NCBI GenBank assembly: GCA_947581635.1
Contig: CANPVE010000003.1
Location: 1-64,000 of the forward strand
Direction: 5' to 3'
Source: an uncultured Clostridia bacterium
GTDB taxonomy: Bacteria > Bacillota > Clostridia > Oscillospirales > Acutalibacteraceae
Length of the DNA: 64,000 nt
In this document: positions 1 to 8,440 of the stretch, piece after piece
How the letters are laid out: each line of letters starts with the position of its first letter
How positions within the stretch are numbered: position 1 is the first letter of the stretch
Notes under the pieces: model-generated
The model's database searches: none
What the model was told of the DNA's origin: nothing
What the model saw: only the letters and a program-made list of their open reading frames with translations
Made by a program: the position numbers and the translations under genes

Positions 1-266
1 TTGACAATGGCCTCGCGCAGAAAGTCATATCCCTGCCCATGCTCGGGTCCGTAGCCGCGGAAGGTTTCTTCCACGCCCATCTCGTCGCAGGCCCTTTTTA
101 TAGCATCAACCACGGCGGGTGCAAGCGGCTTGGTGACGTCGCCTATGCCGAGGCGTATTATCGACTTGTCGGGATTTGCCTGAGTGTATGCGGCGACTCT
201 CTTGGCTATGTCGGAAAAAAGATAGCTCTGTGGGAGCTTAACAAAGTTTTCGTTGATCTGGAACAT
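1..266 (-). CDS. dapL: LL-diaminopimelate aminotransferase, N-terminal part
   Basis: The gene runs off the left edge of the window, so only about the first 88 residues are present. The protein starts MFQINENFVKLPQSYLFSDI and continues with RLGIGDVTKPL and FRGYGPEHGQGYDFLREAI, which is the typical opening of DapL, a PLP-dependent enzyme that converts tetrahydrodipicolinate directly to LL-diaminopimelate. The ATG at 264-266 follows a GGGGGCAG stretch on the minus strand. It lies 130 bp downstream of dapF on the same strand, and DapF acts on the DapL product, so the two probably form one lysine/peptidoglycan precursor operon. The PLP lysine is outside the window. Identification rests on the N-terminus and the neighbour. 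Confidence 0.88.
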   Translation of the reverse strand, partial: MFQINENFVKLPQSYLFSDIAKRVAAYTQANPDKSIIRLGIGDVTKPLAPAVVDAIKRACDEMGVEETFRGYGPEHGQGYDFLREAIV

Positions 267-395
267 TTTAAACTGCCCCCGTTTATTATTTTTAATTATC
301 AAATATTTAAATAATCCCAAATCGGGAATTAGTGTATTGTTTTGCTTAGTTTGCCGCTCAATTTTGTGATTCGGACGTCAAGAACAGCTTTGCGT

Positions 396-1238
396 TTAGA
401 ATTCGCCCAACGTCTTGCCCTCAAACACGAAAGAGGCGGGGCCTGTCATATAAACCGTATCCTGTGCGCGATCCCACTCTATCATCAGGTCGCCGCCGCG
501 AAGCCTGACATTTACCGCGTCACTTTTCACACGCCCATTTATTATACACGCGACAGCGACGGCACACGCGCCTGTGCCGCAAGCCCATGTTTCCCCCGAA
601 CCGCGTTCCCACACCCGCATTTTCACCGTGCTTTCGTCTATAAGCTGTACGAATTCGGTGTTGACGCGGTCGGGGAATATCGGGTCGTTTTCAAATGCGG
701 GTCCTGTTTTCTCAAGATCCAATGCGTCAACATCGTCAACGAACACAACGCAGTGGGGGTTGCCCATTGACACGCAGGTTATGCTCCAAACACCTCCGCC
801 CACCGAGACTTCCCGTGCTATTATGCTTTCGCCGTCCAGCTTGACGGGAATCCGAGAAGGTTCCAGAATGGGAGCGCCCATATCCACCCGAACCGCCGTA
901 ACTTCTCCGTTCTCCACAGTGAGATTGGCAGTCCTGACGCCTGCGAGCGTATCTATCTTCAGTTCGGTTTTCTGAGTGAGACCTTTTGCATACACATATT
1001 TAGCAAAGCAGCGTATGCCATTGCCGCACATTTTGCCCTCGGAGCCGTCCGCGTTGAACATTCTCATCTTGAAATCGGCGGTATCTGAGGGACATATCAA
1101 TATTATTCCGTCGGAGCCTACGCCGAAACGCCTGTCGCTCAATTTAATTGAAGCCTGCACGGGGTCAAAAGCTATACCTTCCATACAGTTGACATAGATA
1201 TAATCATTGCCTATGCCGTGCATTTTTGTGAAATTCAT
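396..1238 (-). CDS. dapF: Diaminopimelate epimerase
   Basis: A protein of about 280 residues that interconverts LL- and meso-diaminopimelate, the last step before lysine and peptidoglycan use. Both catalytic cysteine motifs are visible: MCGNGIRCFAKY near residue 70 and ACGTGACAVAVA near residue 220. The N-terminal MHGIGNDYIYVN is also diagnostic. Length is normal for the family. An in-frame TTG lies 15 bp upstream at 1253, but it overlaps the GGAGAG ribosome site, so the ATG at 1236-1238 is the likely start. It is followed on the same strand by dapL. Cytoplasmic; confidence is high. Confidence 0.96.
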   Translation of the reverse strand: MNFTKMHGIGNDYIYVNCMEGIAFDPVQASIKLSDRRFGVGSDGIILICPSDTADFKMRMFNADGSEGKMCGNGIRCFAKYVYAKGLTQKTELKIDTLAGVRTANLTVENGEVTAVRVDMGAPILEPSRIPVKLDGESIIAREVSVGGGVWSITCVSMGNPHCVVFVDDVDALDLEKTGPAFENDPIFPDRVNTEFVQLIDESTVKMRVWERGSGETWACGTGACAVAVACIINGRVKSDAVNVRLRGGDLMIEWDRAQDTVYMTGPASFVFEGKTLGEF

Positions 1239-1259
1239 GGTGACACTCTCCAATCTTAC

Positions 1260-1293
1260 AAAAAAGGGAATAGCAGATTAACTGCTATTCCCC
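1260..1293 (-). terminator. Rho-independent terminator after the ANTAR gene
   Basis: Perfect 11-bp stem GGGAATAGCAG/CTGCTATTCCC with a 5-nt loop. Read on the minus strand it is followed by TTTTTT. It lies between the ANTAR gene and dapF, both on the minus strand, and so separates their transcripts. Confidence 0.85.
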
Positions 1294-1376
1294 AATCGGA
1301 ATAACCGCGAAAATAACTGTTGTGTTTTCATTGATAAATTGAGAGTTTGACAAGCAAAAAGAAACACAAATCATTA

Positions 1377-1919
1377 TCACAATACTCCATTCAAAATTTT
1401 TCGGGCGACTTCCACTAGCGCTTCACCCGAATCCATGCTTCTCTTTTGCATGAAACGGTGAGCGTCAGGTTCGGTCATATTATTTCTTTCCATAAGCAGC
1501 GACTTAGCCTCGGATATGATTTTTTTCTCGTCCTCTGTGCGCTCGGGGGGTTTTGAACTTCTCGGAACGCCGCCCTGTTCCATCAGCATCTCCAGCGTCG
1601 CGAGCAAATTGCCGCGATTGATGGGTATATCCAAGCACACCATTCCTGAACCGCGAAACACCGCGCGTTGTCTGGGCGACAAAAGAACCACCATCTCAAA
1701 GTTGTCGGGCTTTATCTTGTAAAGCTCTGAAGCGGTCATATCGCTCATTGCGTACGAGCACAACAACACACCTCCGCTGCCGTAAATGCGATTGGCAATA
1801 TGTAGCGCGGAAGCGCCCTTGGTGGCGATTCCCAACACGGACACACCGGCGGAGGCAAGACATTGTGACAGCTTATCGCACATCGAGCTGTCCTTACAGG
1901 CAACAATTACACCGTTCAA
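1377..1919 (-). CDS. ANTAR-domain antiterminator with receiver-like N-terminus
   Basis: A 180-residue protein. The C-terminal 60 residues (about 125-175) match the ANTAR RNA-binding helix bundle: IISEAKSLLMERNNMTEPDA then AHRFMQKRSMDSGEALVEVA. ANTAR proteins bind paired stem-loops in leader RNAs and prevent termination. The N-terminal 110 residues look like a response-regulator receiver fold, but the strand that normally carries the phospho-acceptor Asp reads VLLCSYAM, with no Asp in place. The domain is therefore probably a pseudo-receiver. The start is TTG at 1917-1919, preceded by GAGGTC on the minus strand. No ANTAR target hairpins were recognised nearby, so its regulon is unknown. Confidence 0.85.
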   Translation of the reverse strand: MNGVIVACKDSSMCDKLSQCLASAGVSVLGIATKGASALHIANRIYGSGGVLLCSYAMSDMTASELYKIKPDNFEMVVLLSPRQRAVFRGSGMVCLDIPINRGNLLATLEMLMEQGGVPRSSKPPERTEDEKKIISEAKSLLMERNNMTEPDAHRFMQKRSMDSGEALVEVARKILNGVL

Positions 1920-2136
1920 AAGTCAAGACCTCACACAATCAAGTCAACAATACATCAGATTGCTAATTAATATTTTAATGTCATATCAGCTAAAAGTCAA
2001 CAGATTTTTTTCAAAAAAACAGGCTGCCCACGACACTTTTAAAATAATTTGAAAAACATCCGTCGCTGTTTAATTTAAGTTGTACAATATGTATAAATAT
2101 GGATTTGTGCAACTAAAATGCTGCACCGGTCACGGC

Positions 2137-3036
2137 TCAGAAAAGCCTGCTCAAAAAAACAATCAGCGCGGCGACGCCCACTGCGACCGCGCAGAGTGCC
2201 GCGAGCCTTCTCCTGAACAGAGCCGCGCGGCCATCGTCAAGCACTCGCGCTATCACCACCGTAAGGTTGTCTCCGCTGCCCTTGCGCAGAGCCTTTTCTA
2301 TCAGCGCGTCGGCTATATCCTTAACGGGGCGACCCGAACTCAGGCTCGCGTATATTGCGTGGCTTTGGAGCACATCGGTTATACCGTCCGAGCATATGAG
2401 CAGCATATCGCCGTTTCGTATCGAGGTAAACTGCTCGTTTGGCTTTATCGCGCGTTTATTTTCCATTCCGAGATACTGCGACAGCTGATTGCGCACATAC
2501 GACTGACTTGCCTGATATTCGGATATCACACCTACGTCAACCAGCGCCTGTGCGAAAGTCTGGGGCTTGCTCAGACGCTCTATGCCGTATTGATTCTTGT
2601 GATATATCTCGCTGTCGCCGAGATTGCAGGCGTAGACATAATTTGAGGCTACTACAAGCATTGATACGGTGGAACCCATCTTTTTACCGGTAGTTCTGCT
2701 GTGTTCGAGAATTCTGTCGTTTGCATCGAGGAGCATATCCTGCGCAAGCCGGGACGTTTCATCGGCGGAACCGCACAAGCTCAGAGCGTTGGAATAGTCA
2801 GCCACTGTGGAAACGCCTATCATGGCGGCCACATCGCCGTCGGCGTGTCCCCCCATGCCGTCGCAAACCGCCAACACATGAGTATTCATGCTGTCCACAG
2901 CCTCAAAGCGCTCGGCGGCTATATCGTAATGGTCTATATAACAGCCGTTCACATAAAAATTATCCTGATTGCTTGCTCTCTTCTGTCCGATATCTGTGAC
3001 AGCCGCAATTTCAAGCGTTACAGGAATTCCCTTCAT
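2137..3036 (-). CDS. PP2C-family serine/threonine phosphatase with C-terminal membrane anchor
   Basis: A 299-residue PPM/PP2C phosphatase. Metal-binding motifs appear in the usual order: SNQDNF (Asp25), AVCDGMGGH (Asp59), LLICSDGITD near residue 210 and GSGDNLTVV near residue 255. Family members dephosphorylate Ser/Thr residues, often opposite a Hanks-type kinase. Unlike the usual soluble Stp (about 245 residues), this one ends in a hydrophobic stretch (about 277-297, LCAVAVGVAALIVFLSRLF) that would tether it to the membrane with the enzyme in the cytoplasm. The ATG has a GAGGAGGG ribosome site, and a strong promoter lies upstream at 3102-3131. No kinase gene is in the window, so its partner is not known. 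Confidence 0.9.
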   Translation of the reverse strand: MKGIPVTLEIAAVTDIGQKRASNQDNFYVNGCYIDHYDIAAERFEAVDSMNTHVLAVCDGMGGHADGDVAAMIGVSTVADYSNALSLCGSADETSRLAQDMLLDANDRILEHSRTTGKKMGSTVSMLVVASNYVYACNLGDSEIYHKNQYGIERLSKPQTFAQALVDVGVISEYQASQSYVRNQLSQYLGMENKRAIKPNEQFTSIRNGDMLLICSDGITDVLQSHAIYASLSSGRPVKDIADALIEKALRKGSGDNLTVVIARVLDDGRAALFRRRLAALCAVAVGVAALIVFLSRLF

Positions 3037-3101
3037 AAGCTCGTTCCCTCCTCTGCGGCAGCACTATTTTTCATAAGTGATACTACTTTATGACCATATA
3101 A

Positions 3102-3131
3102 ACTATAACACTACACCCGAGCATTTGTCAA
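3102..3131 (-). promoter_or_regulatory. Sigma-A-type promoter for the PP2C phosphatase
   Basis: On the minus strand, TTGACA (3126-3131), an 18-bp spacer, then TATAGT (3102-3107). The spacing and match are good, and it lies about 65 bp upstream of the ATG. Confidence 0.65.
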
Positions 3132-3219
3132 GTTTTTTGATACTTCATATTTTAACAGGGCGCGCCGTATTTTGTTATCGCACATTCTTTGGTATATACA
3201 AGTATTCACGCGTTAATCT

Positions 3220-4497
3220 TCAGTTTAATATTGAACGTAAATTTTTCATTTCCTGTGCGGTCTGTTCACAGTCCAAATACGCATAGGAATATAGCGCAAA
3301 TCCACCTGCATTTATCTCGCTGCTCCGTGAAAAAAGCACCTGATCTCTCATGATATTGTCGGAAGTCTGCCACTTGCCGCCATCGTTGTCCGAGCCCGCC
3401 TTGTACAGCGCCAGCCCTATATACAGCTTAACCTTATCGCAAGTGACCAGTCCGCGCCATTTACGGCACATAGGCTCAAACGGAGCTATAGTATTGTCAT
3501 TTGTCCAATAAATCTGCGGTGCGAGATAATCTACATATCCCTCATTACTTGCCCAAGTCACCACGTCCGCTCCCGCACTCAGGCAATTTTCAACATTTCC
3601 CGCAGGGCTTATGCCGAACTCGCACGCGCTGTCAGCCTTCTTTACGGCGCTATAGACCGACTTTACAAGCGTGTTGATGTTCTGAGTGCGCCAATCAATC
3701 AGCGAGAGTTTGCCTCCGGCAGACGTATAACTCGAATAGGCTTCACTGTCGTCAAATGAATTGTCGGCGGCGGGATAAAAGTAGTCGTCCCAATGTATGC
3801 CGTCTACATTGTAATTCTCGACTATCTCCTTAACGCCGTTTACAATCAATTCGCGCACTTCGGGGATCGCGGGATTGTAGTACTTGCCTGACTTGTAATC
3901 TATAACCCAGTCGTCATTGTCGGAGCTGCCGTCGCCCCTCCATACTGTATATGGGTTGTCTTTTGAAAGCGACGGGGGAGTTTTGCCTGTGTCCAGCATA
4001 ATCCTCAGAGGATTAAGCCACGCGTGAAGCTCCAGACCCTCTCGGTGGGCGGCCTCTACGGCATAGGCGAGCGGGTCAAATCCGTCGGACGGAGCCTTTC
4101 CCTGTTCTCCCGTCACAAGGTGCGACCACGGATAATACCCCGAATTATAAAGCGCGTCTCCAAACGGGCGGACATGGAAGTATATTGTGTTCATACCGTT
4201 TGCTTTGGCGCGGGAGACAATGCTGTCTATTTTCTCCTTGTTGACTCCGTCAAGCGACAGATACGCCACCCATACCCCGCGCATTTCGTCGTGATCTGCG
4301 GGTCTGCCGTATTGATCTACACCGTTTCCGTTGCGCGGCAGCAAATTGTCACCGCCGTCCCTGCCAAATCCTCCGCGGCTGATTATGTAGGGTATCGATG
4401 CTCCAACCATAACGGCAAACGTCAACAGGGCTATGATTACATAAAATTTTACTGATCTCCTCGAAGATTTTGCATTGTGACTTTTTATCACCTTCAC
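3220..4497 (-). CDS. GHL10 family glycoside hydrolase-like protein, membrane-anchored
   Basis: A 425-residue protein with an N-terminal membrane segment (about residues 17-37) that probably anchors or exports it. The rest matches the GHL10 (PF02638, formerly DUF187) TIM-barrel family: EMRGVWVAYLS, NTIYFHVRPFGDALY, LHAWLNPLRI, DGIHWDDYFYP and YLAPQIYWT occur in the usual order. The family is thought to act on bacterial cell-surface polysaccharide, but its substrate is not established. The acidic pair in HWDDYFYP is a plausible catalytic site. The start is GTG at 4495-4497 with GGAGG eight bases upstream. It is transcribed alone, divergently from the DUF1294 gene. Confidence 0.85.
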   Translation of the reverse strand: MKVIKSHNAKSSRRSVKFYVIIALLTFAVMVGASIPYIISRGGFGRDGGDNLLPRNGNGVDQYGRPADHDEMRGVWVAYLSLDGVNKEKIDSIVSRAKANGMNTIYFHVRPFGDALYNSGYYPWSHLVTGEQGKAPSDGFDPLAYAVEAAHREGLELHAWLNPLRIMLDTGKTPPSLSKDNPYTVWRGDGSSDNDDWVIDYKSGKYYNPAIPEVRELIVNGVKEIVENYNVDGIHWDDYFYPAADNSFDDSEAYSSYTSAGGKLSLIDWRTQNINTLVKSVYSAVKKADSACEFGISPAGNVENCLSAGADVVTWASNEGYVDYLAPQIYWTNDNTIAPFEPMCRKWRGLVTCDKVKLYIGLALYKAGSDNDGGKWQTSDNIMRDQVLFSRSSEINAGGFALYSYAYLDCEQTAQEMKNLRSILN

Positions 4498-4542
4498 AAA
4501 AAATTCCTCCGTTTCTCAATTGTGTGTCGAAGCAAAAAAGTC

Positions 4543-4571
4543 TTGACTTGACTTGTTAATTAGACTACTAT
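4543..4571 (+). promoter_or_regulatory. Putative promoter for the DUF1294 gene
   Basis: TTGACT (4543-4548), a 17-bp spacer and TACTAT (4566-4571), about 85 bp upstream of the ATG. A second TTGACT overlaps at 4548-4553, so the exact -35 is uncertain. Confidence 0.45.
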
Positions 4572-4656
4572 TGTTATATGTTAGGGTGTATTGACGGTAA
4601 ATAACTGTAAACAACGTAAAATGCCCCTAATTATATAAAAACAGGAGCTGATTAAA

Positions 4657-4977
4657 ATGAGTCGAATTGATACGTTTCTCTCAATATGCGCCGTGATAAT
4701 ATTGGTCCATTTGGTTATAATAAACGCGTTTGCCGTATATCAAACCAAGCGCGATAAACAGCTTTCCAACGTGCCGAAAGAATCACCAAATTACTGGCGC
4801 ATACCCGAATCACAGCTTATGCTGATATCCGCGATAGGCGGTTCGGTTGGAATGTATCTCACCATGAAAAAAATACGCCACAAGACCCGCCATCCTAAAT
4901 TCATGGTGGGAATTCCAGTCATAATAGCGCTGCAAATTGCCCTCGCGGCGTTTATTTTATGGCTGAGGTTCTCGTGA
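4657..4977 (+). CDS. DUF1294 small membrane protein
   Basis: A 106-residue protein with two or three hydrophobic segments (about 8-28, 52-70 and 84-103). The central stretch RIPESQLMLISAIGGSVGMY, followed by the basic segment RHKTRHPKF, is the DUF1294 (PF06961) signature. The function of the family is unknown; members are small inner-membrane proteins, sometimes fused to a cold-shock domain, which is absent here. A ribosome site AGGAG precedes the ATG. It is a monocistronic gene ending in a hairpin shared with the converging CPBP gene. Confidence 0.85.
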   Translation: MSRIDTFLSICAVIILVHLVIINAFAVYQTKRDKQLSNVPKESPNYWRIPESQLMLISAIGGSVGMYLTMKKIRHKTRHPKFMVGIPVIIALQIALAAFILWLRFS

Positions 4978-5057
4978 CACCCCCATCGCTAATCTATATG
5001 CGGACAGGCACATTTTTATTCAACCCCCGATCGCGGCGACAAACACCAATCTTACAT

Positions 5058-5102
5058 AAGAATCCCGGCAGACTCTTTGCCGTCCGTCGGGATTCTTTGG
5101 TT
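5058..5102 (+). terminator. Terminator between converging genes
   Basis: Stem AAGAATCCCG/CGGGATTCTT with an inner GGCA/TGCC stem, followed by TTTGGTTCT. The U-tract is interrupted, so strength is uncertain. It lies between the DUF1294 gene (plus) and the CPBP gene (minus) and could serve either. Confidence 0.55.
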
Positions 5103-5166
5103 CTGTCGTATATTTTGCTTTTCTACCGAATTGCCGATAAACCGGCGCTGCATTGATAAATTGAGT

Positions 5167-5982
5167 TCACCCCATATAGCTGCTGAGAAGGCTCATCAGT
5201 ATCATAAGGCACATCGCCACACTGTTAGTTATCATGTGGCATATTACCGAACCCCAAAAGTTTTTGCACACATATGAGCACACCGCGAAGCCTACAGCCA
5301 TTGGGATATACATTAGGATAGAAAGGAATTCGTCGGCGTTAAACGTGAGGTAGGTAGCTCCGCTAGCGTCCGTGGCAAAAAACGCGTACTGATATACGTG
5401 CATAAGCGCAAACAGAAAGATGGATATCACGAAGCCAAGCGATTTGATAAAGTAATTACTGCTCGCTGTCATGGATCGACACAAACCCGCCCTGAAAACC
5501 GATTCCTCAATTATGGGGGCGAGTATCACCGTGAGAAACACAAGTGTAAAAGGCTGCTGCACAACCATATCCATTACAACCTCGTTGTTTGTGGTCTGTT
5601 CAGCGCTCCCACGGATCATCATAAGGATTATCTGAACGATGTAGTTGCAGAATATAGACCCGATGTAACAAAGTATGGGAGCGACAATATACACGGCTTT
5701 GAATTCATTGAATAAATTTTTCATGTTTATCCAGAAGAACTTTCCGAAGAAGAAAACAAGCAGCGCCAATGTAACCAAATCAGTAAACAAATTAAGCTCA
5801 ATGGAGCCGAAATTTGTACCAAAGTACCCGTTGACGTAAATTATCATCAGGCTGATTCCCGTCGCAATAAACTGCTCCGAAATAAAGAGCAAAACCATCA
5901 CGACAGCGCCCTTTGCATTGAGCACAGCCTCTCCGAGCCGCCTGTCGGGGTGCTGCTGAATGCGGTAAAGCGACTTGAACAT
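5167..5982 (-). CDS. CPBP family intramembrane metalloprotease
   Basis: A 271-residue polytopic membrane protein, about seven membrane segments. It carries the three CPBP/Abi (PF02517) motifs: APIIEESVFRAGLCRS (Glu-Glu and Arg), ALMHVYQYAFF (His) and SVICHMITNSVAM (His and Asn). These residues form the glutamate/histidine active site of the CAAX-protease-like family. Bacterial members process or protect against peptides, but the substrate here is not predictable. The ATG has AAAGGAG nine bases upstream, and a perfect TTGACA-17-TATAAT promoter lies at 6063-6091. The leader contains a CCAAGCG/CGCTTGG hairpin (6009-6040). Monocistronic. Confidence 0.9.
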   Translation of the reverse strand: MFKSLYRIQQHPDRRLGEAVLNAKGAVVMVLLFISEQFIATGISLMIIYVNGYFGTNFGSIELNLFTDLVTLALLVFFFGKFFWINMKNLFNEFKAVYIVAPILCYIGSIFCNYIVQIILMMIRGSAEQTTNNEVVMDMVVQQPFTLVFLTVILAPIIEESVFRAGLCRSMTASSNYFIKSLGFVISIFLFALMHVYQYAFFATDASGATYLTFNADEFLSILMYIPMAVGFAVCSYVCKNFWGSVICHMITNSVAMCLMILMSLLSSYMG

Positions 5983-6062
5983 TTTTTGAAAACTCCTTTC
6001 AGATTAAACCAAGCGGGCTTGATTGTTTTATGTCGCTTGGCGATATATCGAATATCGTAATA

Positions 6063-6091
6063 ATTATACCACCCAATTTAAGCCTTGTCAA
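6063..6091 (-). promoter_or_regulatory. Perfect consensus promoter for the CPBP gene
   Basis: On the minus strand TTGACA (6086-6091), exactly 17 bp, TATAAT (6063-6068). Transcription would start near 6056, leaving a 70-nt leader with the hairpin at 6009-6040. Confidence 0.8.
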
Positions 6092-6144
6092 TAGCTGCTT
6101 TCAATTATTTGTAAATTTTGATATCCCGACAACGCATTTATCGG

Positions 6145-6172
6145 TTGACATAAATTATTTATATGATAAACT
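6145..6172 (+). promoter_or_regulatory. Putative promoter for the LMW-PTP/IspD pair
   Basis: TTGACA (6145-6150), a 16-bp spacer and TAAACT (6167-6172), about 55 bp before the phosphatase ATG. The -35 is perfect but the -10 matches only four of six bases. It is divergent from the CPBP promoter. Confidence 0.5.
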
Positions 6173-6226
6173 ATTATACGAAAACTAATTCCAAATAGCC
6201 ACGATGATTACAGGACGGTTTTACAC

Positions 6227-6688
6227 ATGATAAAAATTATGTTTGTATGTTTAGGGAATATATGCCGTTCACCTATGGCAGAATTCATATTCAAGCATAT
6301 TGCAGCAGAGCGAGGCGGAGCATTCTTCGCGGCCTCGTCCGCCGTCAGCAGCGAAGAGGAAGGCAATTCGGTATATCCCCCTGCGGCGAGTATTCTGGCT
6401 CGTCACGGCATAAGCTGCGAGGGCAAAAGGGCTGTCCGATTCAATGCGCGGGATTATGAACATTACGATTACGTGGTGTGCATGGATACCCGAAACGTGC
6501 GCGCAATATGCCGAATGACAAACAACGATCCATTGGGCAAGGTAAGCAGGCTGTTGGATTTCTCCGACAATCCCCGCGATATATCCGACCCGTGGTACAC
6601 GCGTGATTTTGAGACTGCCTACAGCGACATTTATGAGGGCTGCGAGGCTTTATACGATTATCTTATGAAGAAAGGGGCGGTTTCATGA
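6227..6688 (+). CDS. Low-molecular-weight protein-tyrosine phosphatase
   Basis: A 153-residue LMW-PTP. The active-site P-loop CLGNICRS (Cys8, Arg14) is at the N-terminus and the general-acid loop DPWYTRDF is near residue 120, both in the expected places. Such enzymes dephosphorylate tyrosine residues and in Gram-positive bacteria are often tied to capsule or teichoic-acid synthesis, where they oppose tyrosine kinases. The stop codon overlaps the start of the next gene (ATGA), so the two are translationally coupled. No tyrosine kinase gene is seen in the window. Cytoplasmic. Confidence 0.95.
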   Translation: MIKIMFVCLGNICRSPMAEFIFKHIAAERGGAFFAASSAVSSEEEGNSVYPPAASILARHGISCEGKRAVRFNARDYEHYDYVVCMDTRNVRAICRMTNNDPLGKVSRLLDFSDNPRDISDPWYTRDFETAYSDIYEGCEALYDYLMKKGAVS

Positions 6689-7389
6689 TATACGCGGCCA
6701 TTCTGGCGGGCGGCCGTGGCACTCGCATGGGCGGCGGCCTGCCCAAGCAATTCCTTGAACTGCACGGCGAACCGATAATCGTACGCACCCTGCGCAAATT
6801 TGTAACCTGTGCGGCCATTGACCGGACCGCAGTATGCATTCCGGGACAATACCTTGAATACACGCGGGAATTGCTGGCAAAATATCCCGACATCTGCAAA
6901 GCCGTGGACATCATCGAGGGCGGCGGCGACAGGACGGGTTCGCTCGAGAACGCCTGTAAATTTTTCACTCAATCGGCCCAGCCGGTCGGCATTTCTGACG
7001 ACGATGTGATAGTAACCCATGACTGCGTTCGCCCATTTATCACACATGAGATGATATTATCGAGTATTGACGGTGCAAGGAAATACGGCGGTGCAACCGC
7101 AGCCGTCGCCTGCGTTGATACAATTTGCGTGTCGGCGGAGGGCAAGGTCATAGACAGCGTCCCAAACCGCGCAGAGCTTTACAGCGTCCAGACTCCTCAA
7201 ACATTCATGATGAGGGAATTCTGCGATATACTCGGCTCTCTGAGCAGTGAGGAAAAAAGCCGCGTTACCGACGCTTCTGCGGTGTTCCTCATGAGGGGAC
7301 GCACCGTAGCCATATCCGAGGGCAGCCCTTCAAACATCAAAATAACCCACCCGAGCGATATCGCGCTCGCACAAAACATCGCCGAATAA
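6685..7389 (+). CDS. IspD/TarI family cytidylyltransferase
   Basis: A 234-residue CTP:sugar-alcohol-phosphate cytidylyltransferase. The nucleotide-binding loop LAGGRGTRMGGGLPKQF is at residues 7-23, with VIVTHDCVRPF near 110 and ELYSVQTPQTF near 165. The family includes IspD (MEP cytidylyltransferase, isoprenoids) and TarI (ribitol-5-phosphate cytidylyltransferase, wall teichoic acid). The phrase DDDVIVTHDCVRPF and the neighbours favour a TarI-like role: a tyrosine phosphatase upstream and a polymer ABC exporter downstream. No TarJ reductase is adjacent, so IspD cannot be excluded. It overlaps the phosphatase gene by 4 bp. Confidence 0.85.
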   Translation: MIYAAILAGGRGTRMGGGLPKQFLELHGEPIIVRTLRKFVTCAAIDRTAVCIPGQYLEYTRELLAKYPDICKAVDIIEGGGDRTGSLENACKFFTQSAQPVGISDDDVIVTHDCVRPFITHEMILSSIDGARKYGGATAAVACVDTICVSAEGKVIDSVPNRAELYSVQTPQTFMMREFCDILGSLSSEEKSRVTDASAVFLMRGRTVAISEGSPSNIKITHPSDIALAQNIAE

Positions 7390-7443
7390 AAGTTGAACCG
7401 TAAAAAAATTAACAATTTGTGTCTAATTTGTAATGGGATAGTG

Positions 7444-7452
7444 TGGTACAAT
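7444..7452 (+). promoter_or_regulatory. Putative extended -10 promoter for the Wzm/Wzt pair
   Basis: TGG-TACAAT (7444-7452) fits an extended -10 (TGnTACAAT). No good -35 is visible 16-18 bp upstream. It lies in the 196-bp gap before the exporter genes and would leave a leader of about 125 nt. Confidence 0.35.
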
Positions 7453-7585
7453 TATCTTTCACGGTTATCGGGATTTTCGAGATCTTTAAGGATATAAAGA
7501 ACAAGCCCCCCAAGGGCCGTATTTGTTGAATTTTAACTCGATATATTCTGTGAGTTCAAAAATTATACAGTAAAAAGGGGTTCGT

Positions 7586-8413
7586 ATGGAAAGCTTAAAA
7601 CTATTCGTTTCGGAACACAAAATTTTCAGAAAACAGCTTATAGAGCTTGCCAAGGCTGATATCATAAAGACATACCGGGGAGCAAGTCTGGGCTGGCTGT
7701 GGACGCTGATAAAACCGTCCATAACCATATTCGTGTATTTCTTCGCGTTTTCAGTGGGAATACGCGCTTCCAAACCCGTCACCAATCCCGACGGTGTTAC
7801 GTTTGAATACTTCCTGTGGCTCATAGGGGGAATAATTCCGTGGTTCTATGTGTCGGAAATGCTCACCCAGGGCACGAGCTGTATAAAAAAATACAGTTAT
7901 CTGGTCACCAAGATGAGATTTCCCGTTTCCACCATTCCGACATTTGTGAGTATCTCTAAAATGTTTGTGAATGTTTGTCTCACCGGCATAGTAATTGTGA
8001 TCTACTGCTTGTATCGCCACTGGCCCAGCATATACTATTTGCAGCTCGTTTACTATATGCTGTGTCAATTCATCCTTTTCACTCCGCTGACGCTTTTCAA
8101 TTCCACTCTGTCGATACTCAGTCAGGACTACGGCAATCTCGTCAAATCGCTCACCACGGCGCTGTTTTGGCTGTCGGGCATAATGTACAACGCTTCAAAT
8201 GTTCACAATGTGTGGCTCAGACGTATGTTGAAAATAAACCCCGTCACATACATCTGTTCGGGCTATCGCGACTGCTACATATATCACGAATGGTTTTGGA
8301 GCCCGTCAAGATACAAATCGACGCTTGCGTTTTTCTTTATAGTTATACTGGTATGGTGCGCCAGCCTGTATATCTACAAAAGAACGCGCAAAGATCTGCC
8401 TGATGTATTGTAA
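7586..8413 (+). CDS. Polysaccharide/teichoic-acid ABC exporter, permease (Wzm/TagG-like)
   Basis: A 275-residue ABC-2 type permease with about six membrane segments. The N-terminal amphipathic stretch IKTYRGASLGWLWTLIKPS is typical of TagG, RfbA and KpsM exporters, which carry finished lipid-linked polymers such as teichoic acid or O-antigen across the membrane. The C-terminal INPVTYICSGYRD motif is also typical. The ATPase partner follows 27 bp downstream. Together with the LMW-PTP and IspD/TarI genes upstream this suggests a wall polymer export unit, but the polymerising enzymes are not in the window. The ribosome site AAAAAGGGG precedes the ATG. Confidence 0.92.
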   Translation: MESLKLFVSEHKIFRKQLIELAKADIIKTYRGASLGWLWTLIKPSITIFVYFFAFSVGIRASKPVTNPDGVTFEYFLWLIGGIIPWFYVSEMLTQGTSCIKKYSYLVTKMRFPVSTIPTFVSISKMFVNVCLTGIVIVIYCLYRHWPSIYYLQLVYYMLCQFILFTPLTLFNSTLSILSQDYGNLVKSLTTALFWLSGIMYNASNVHNVWLRRMLKINPVTYICSGYRDCYIYHEWFWSPSRYKSTLAFFFIVILVWCASLYIYKRTRKDLPDVL

Positions 8414-8440
8414 TACCATTGTTAAGGAGGAATTTTTGGA

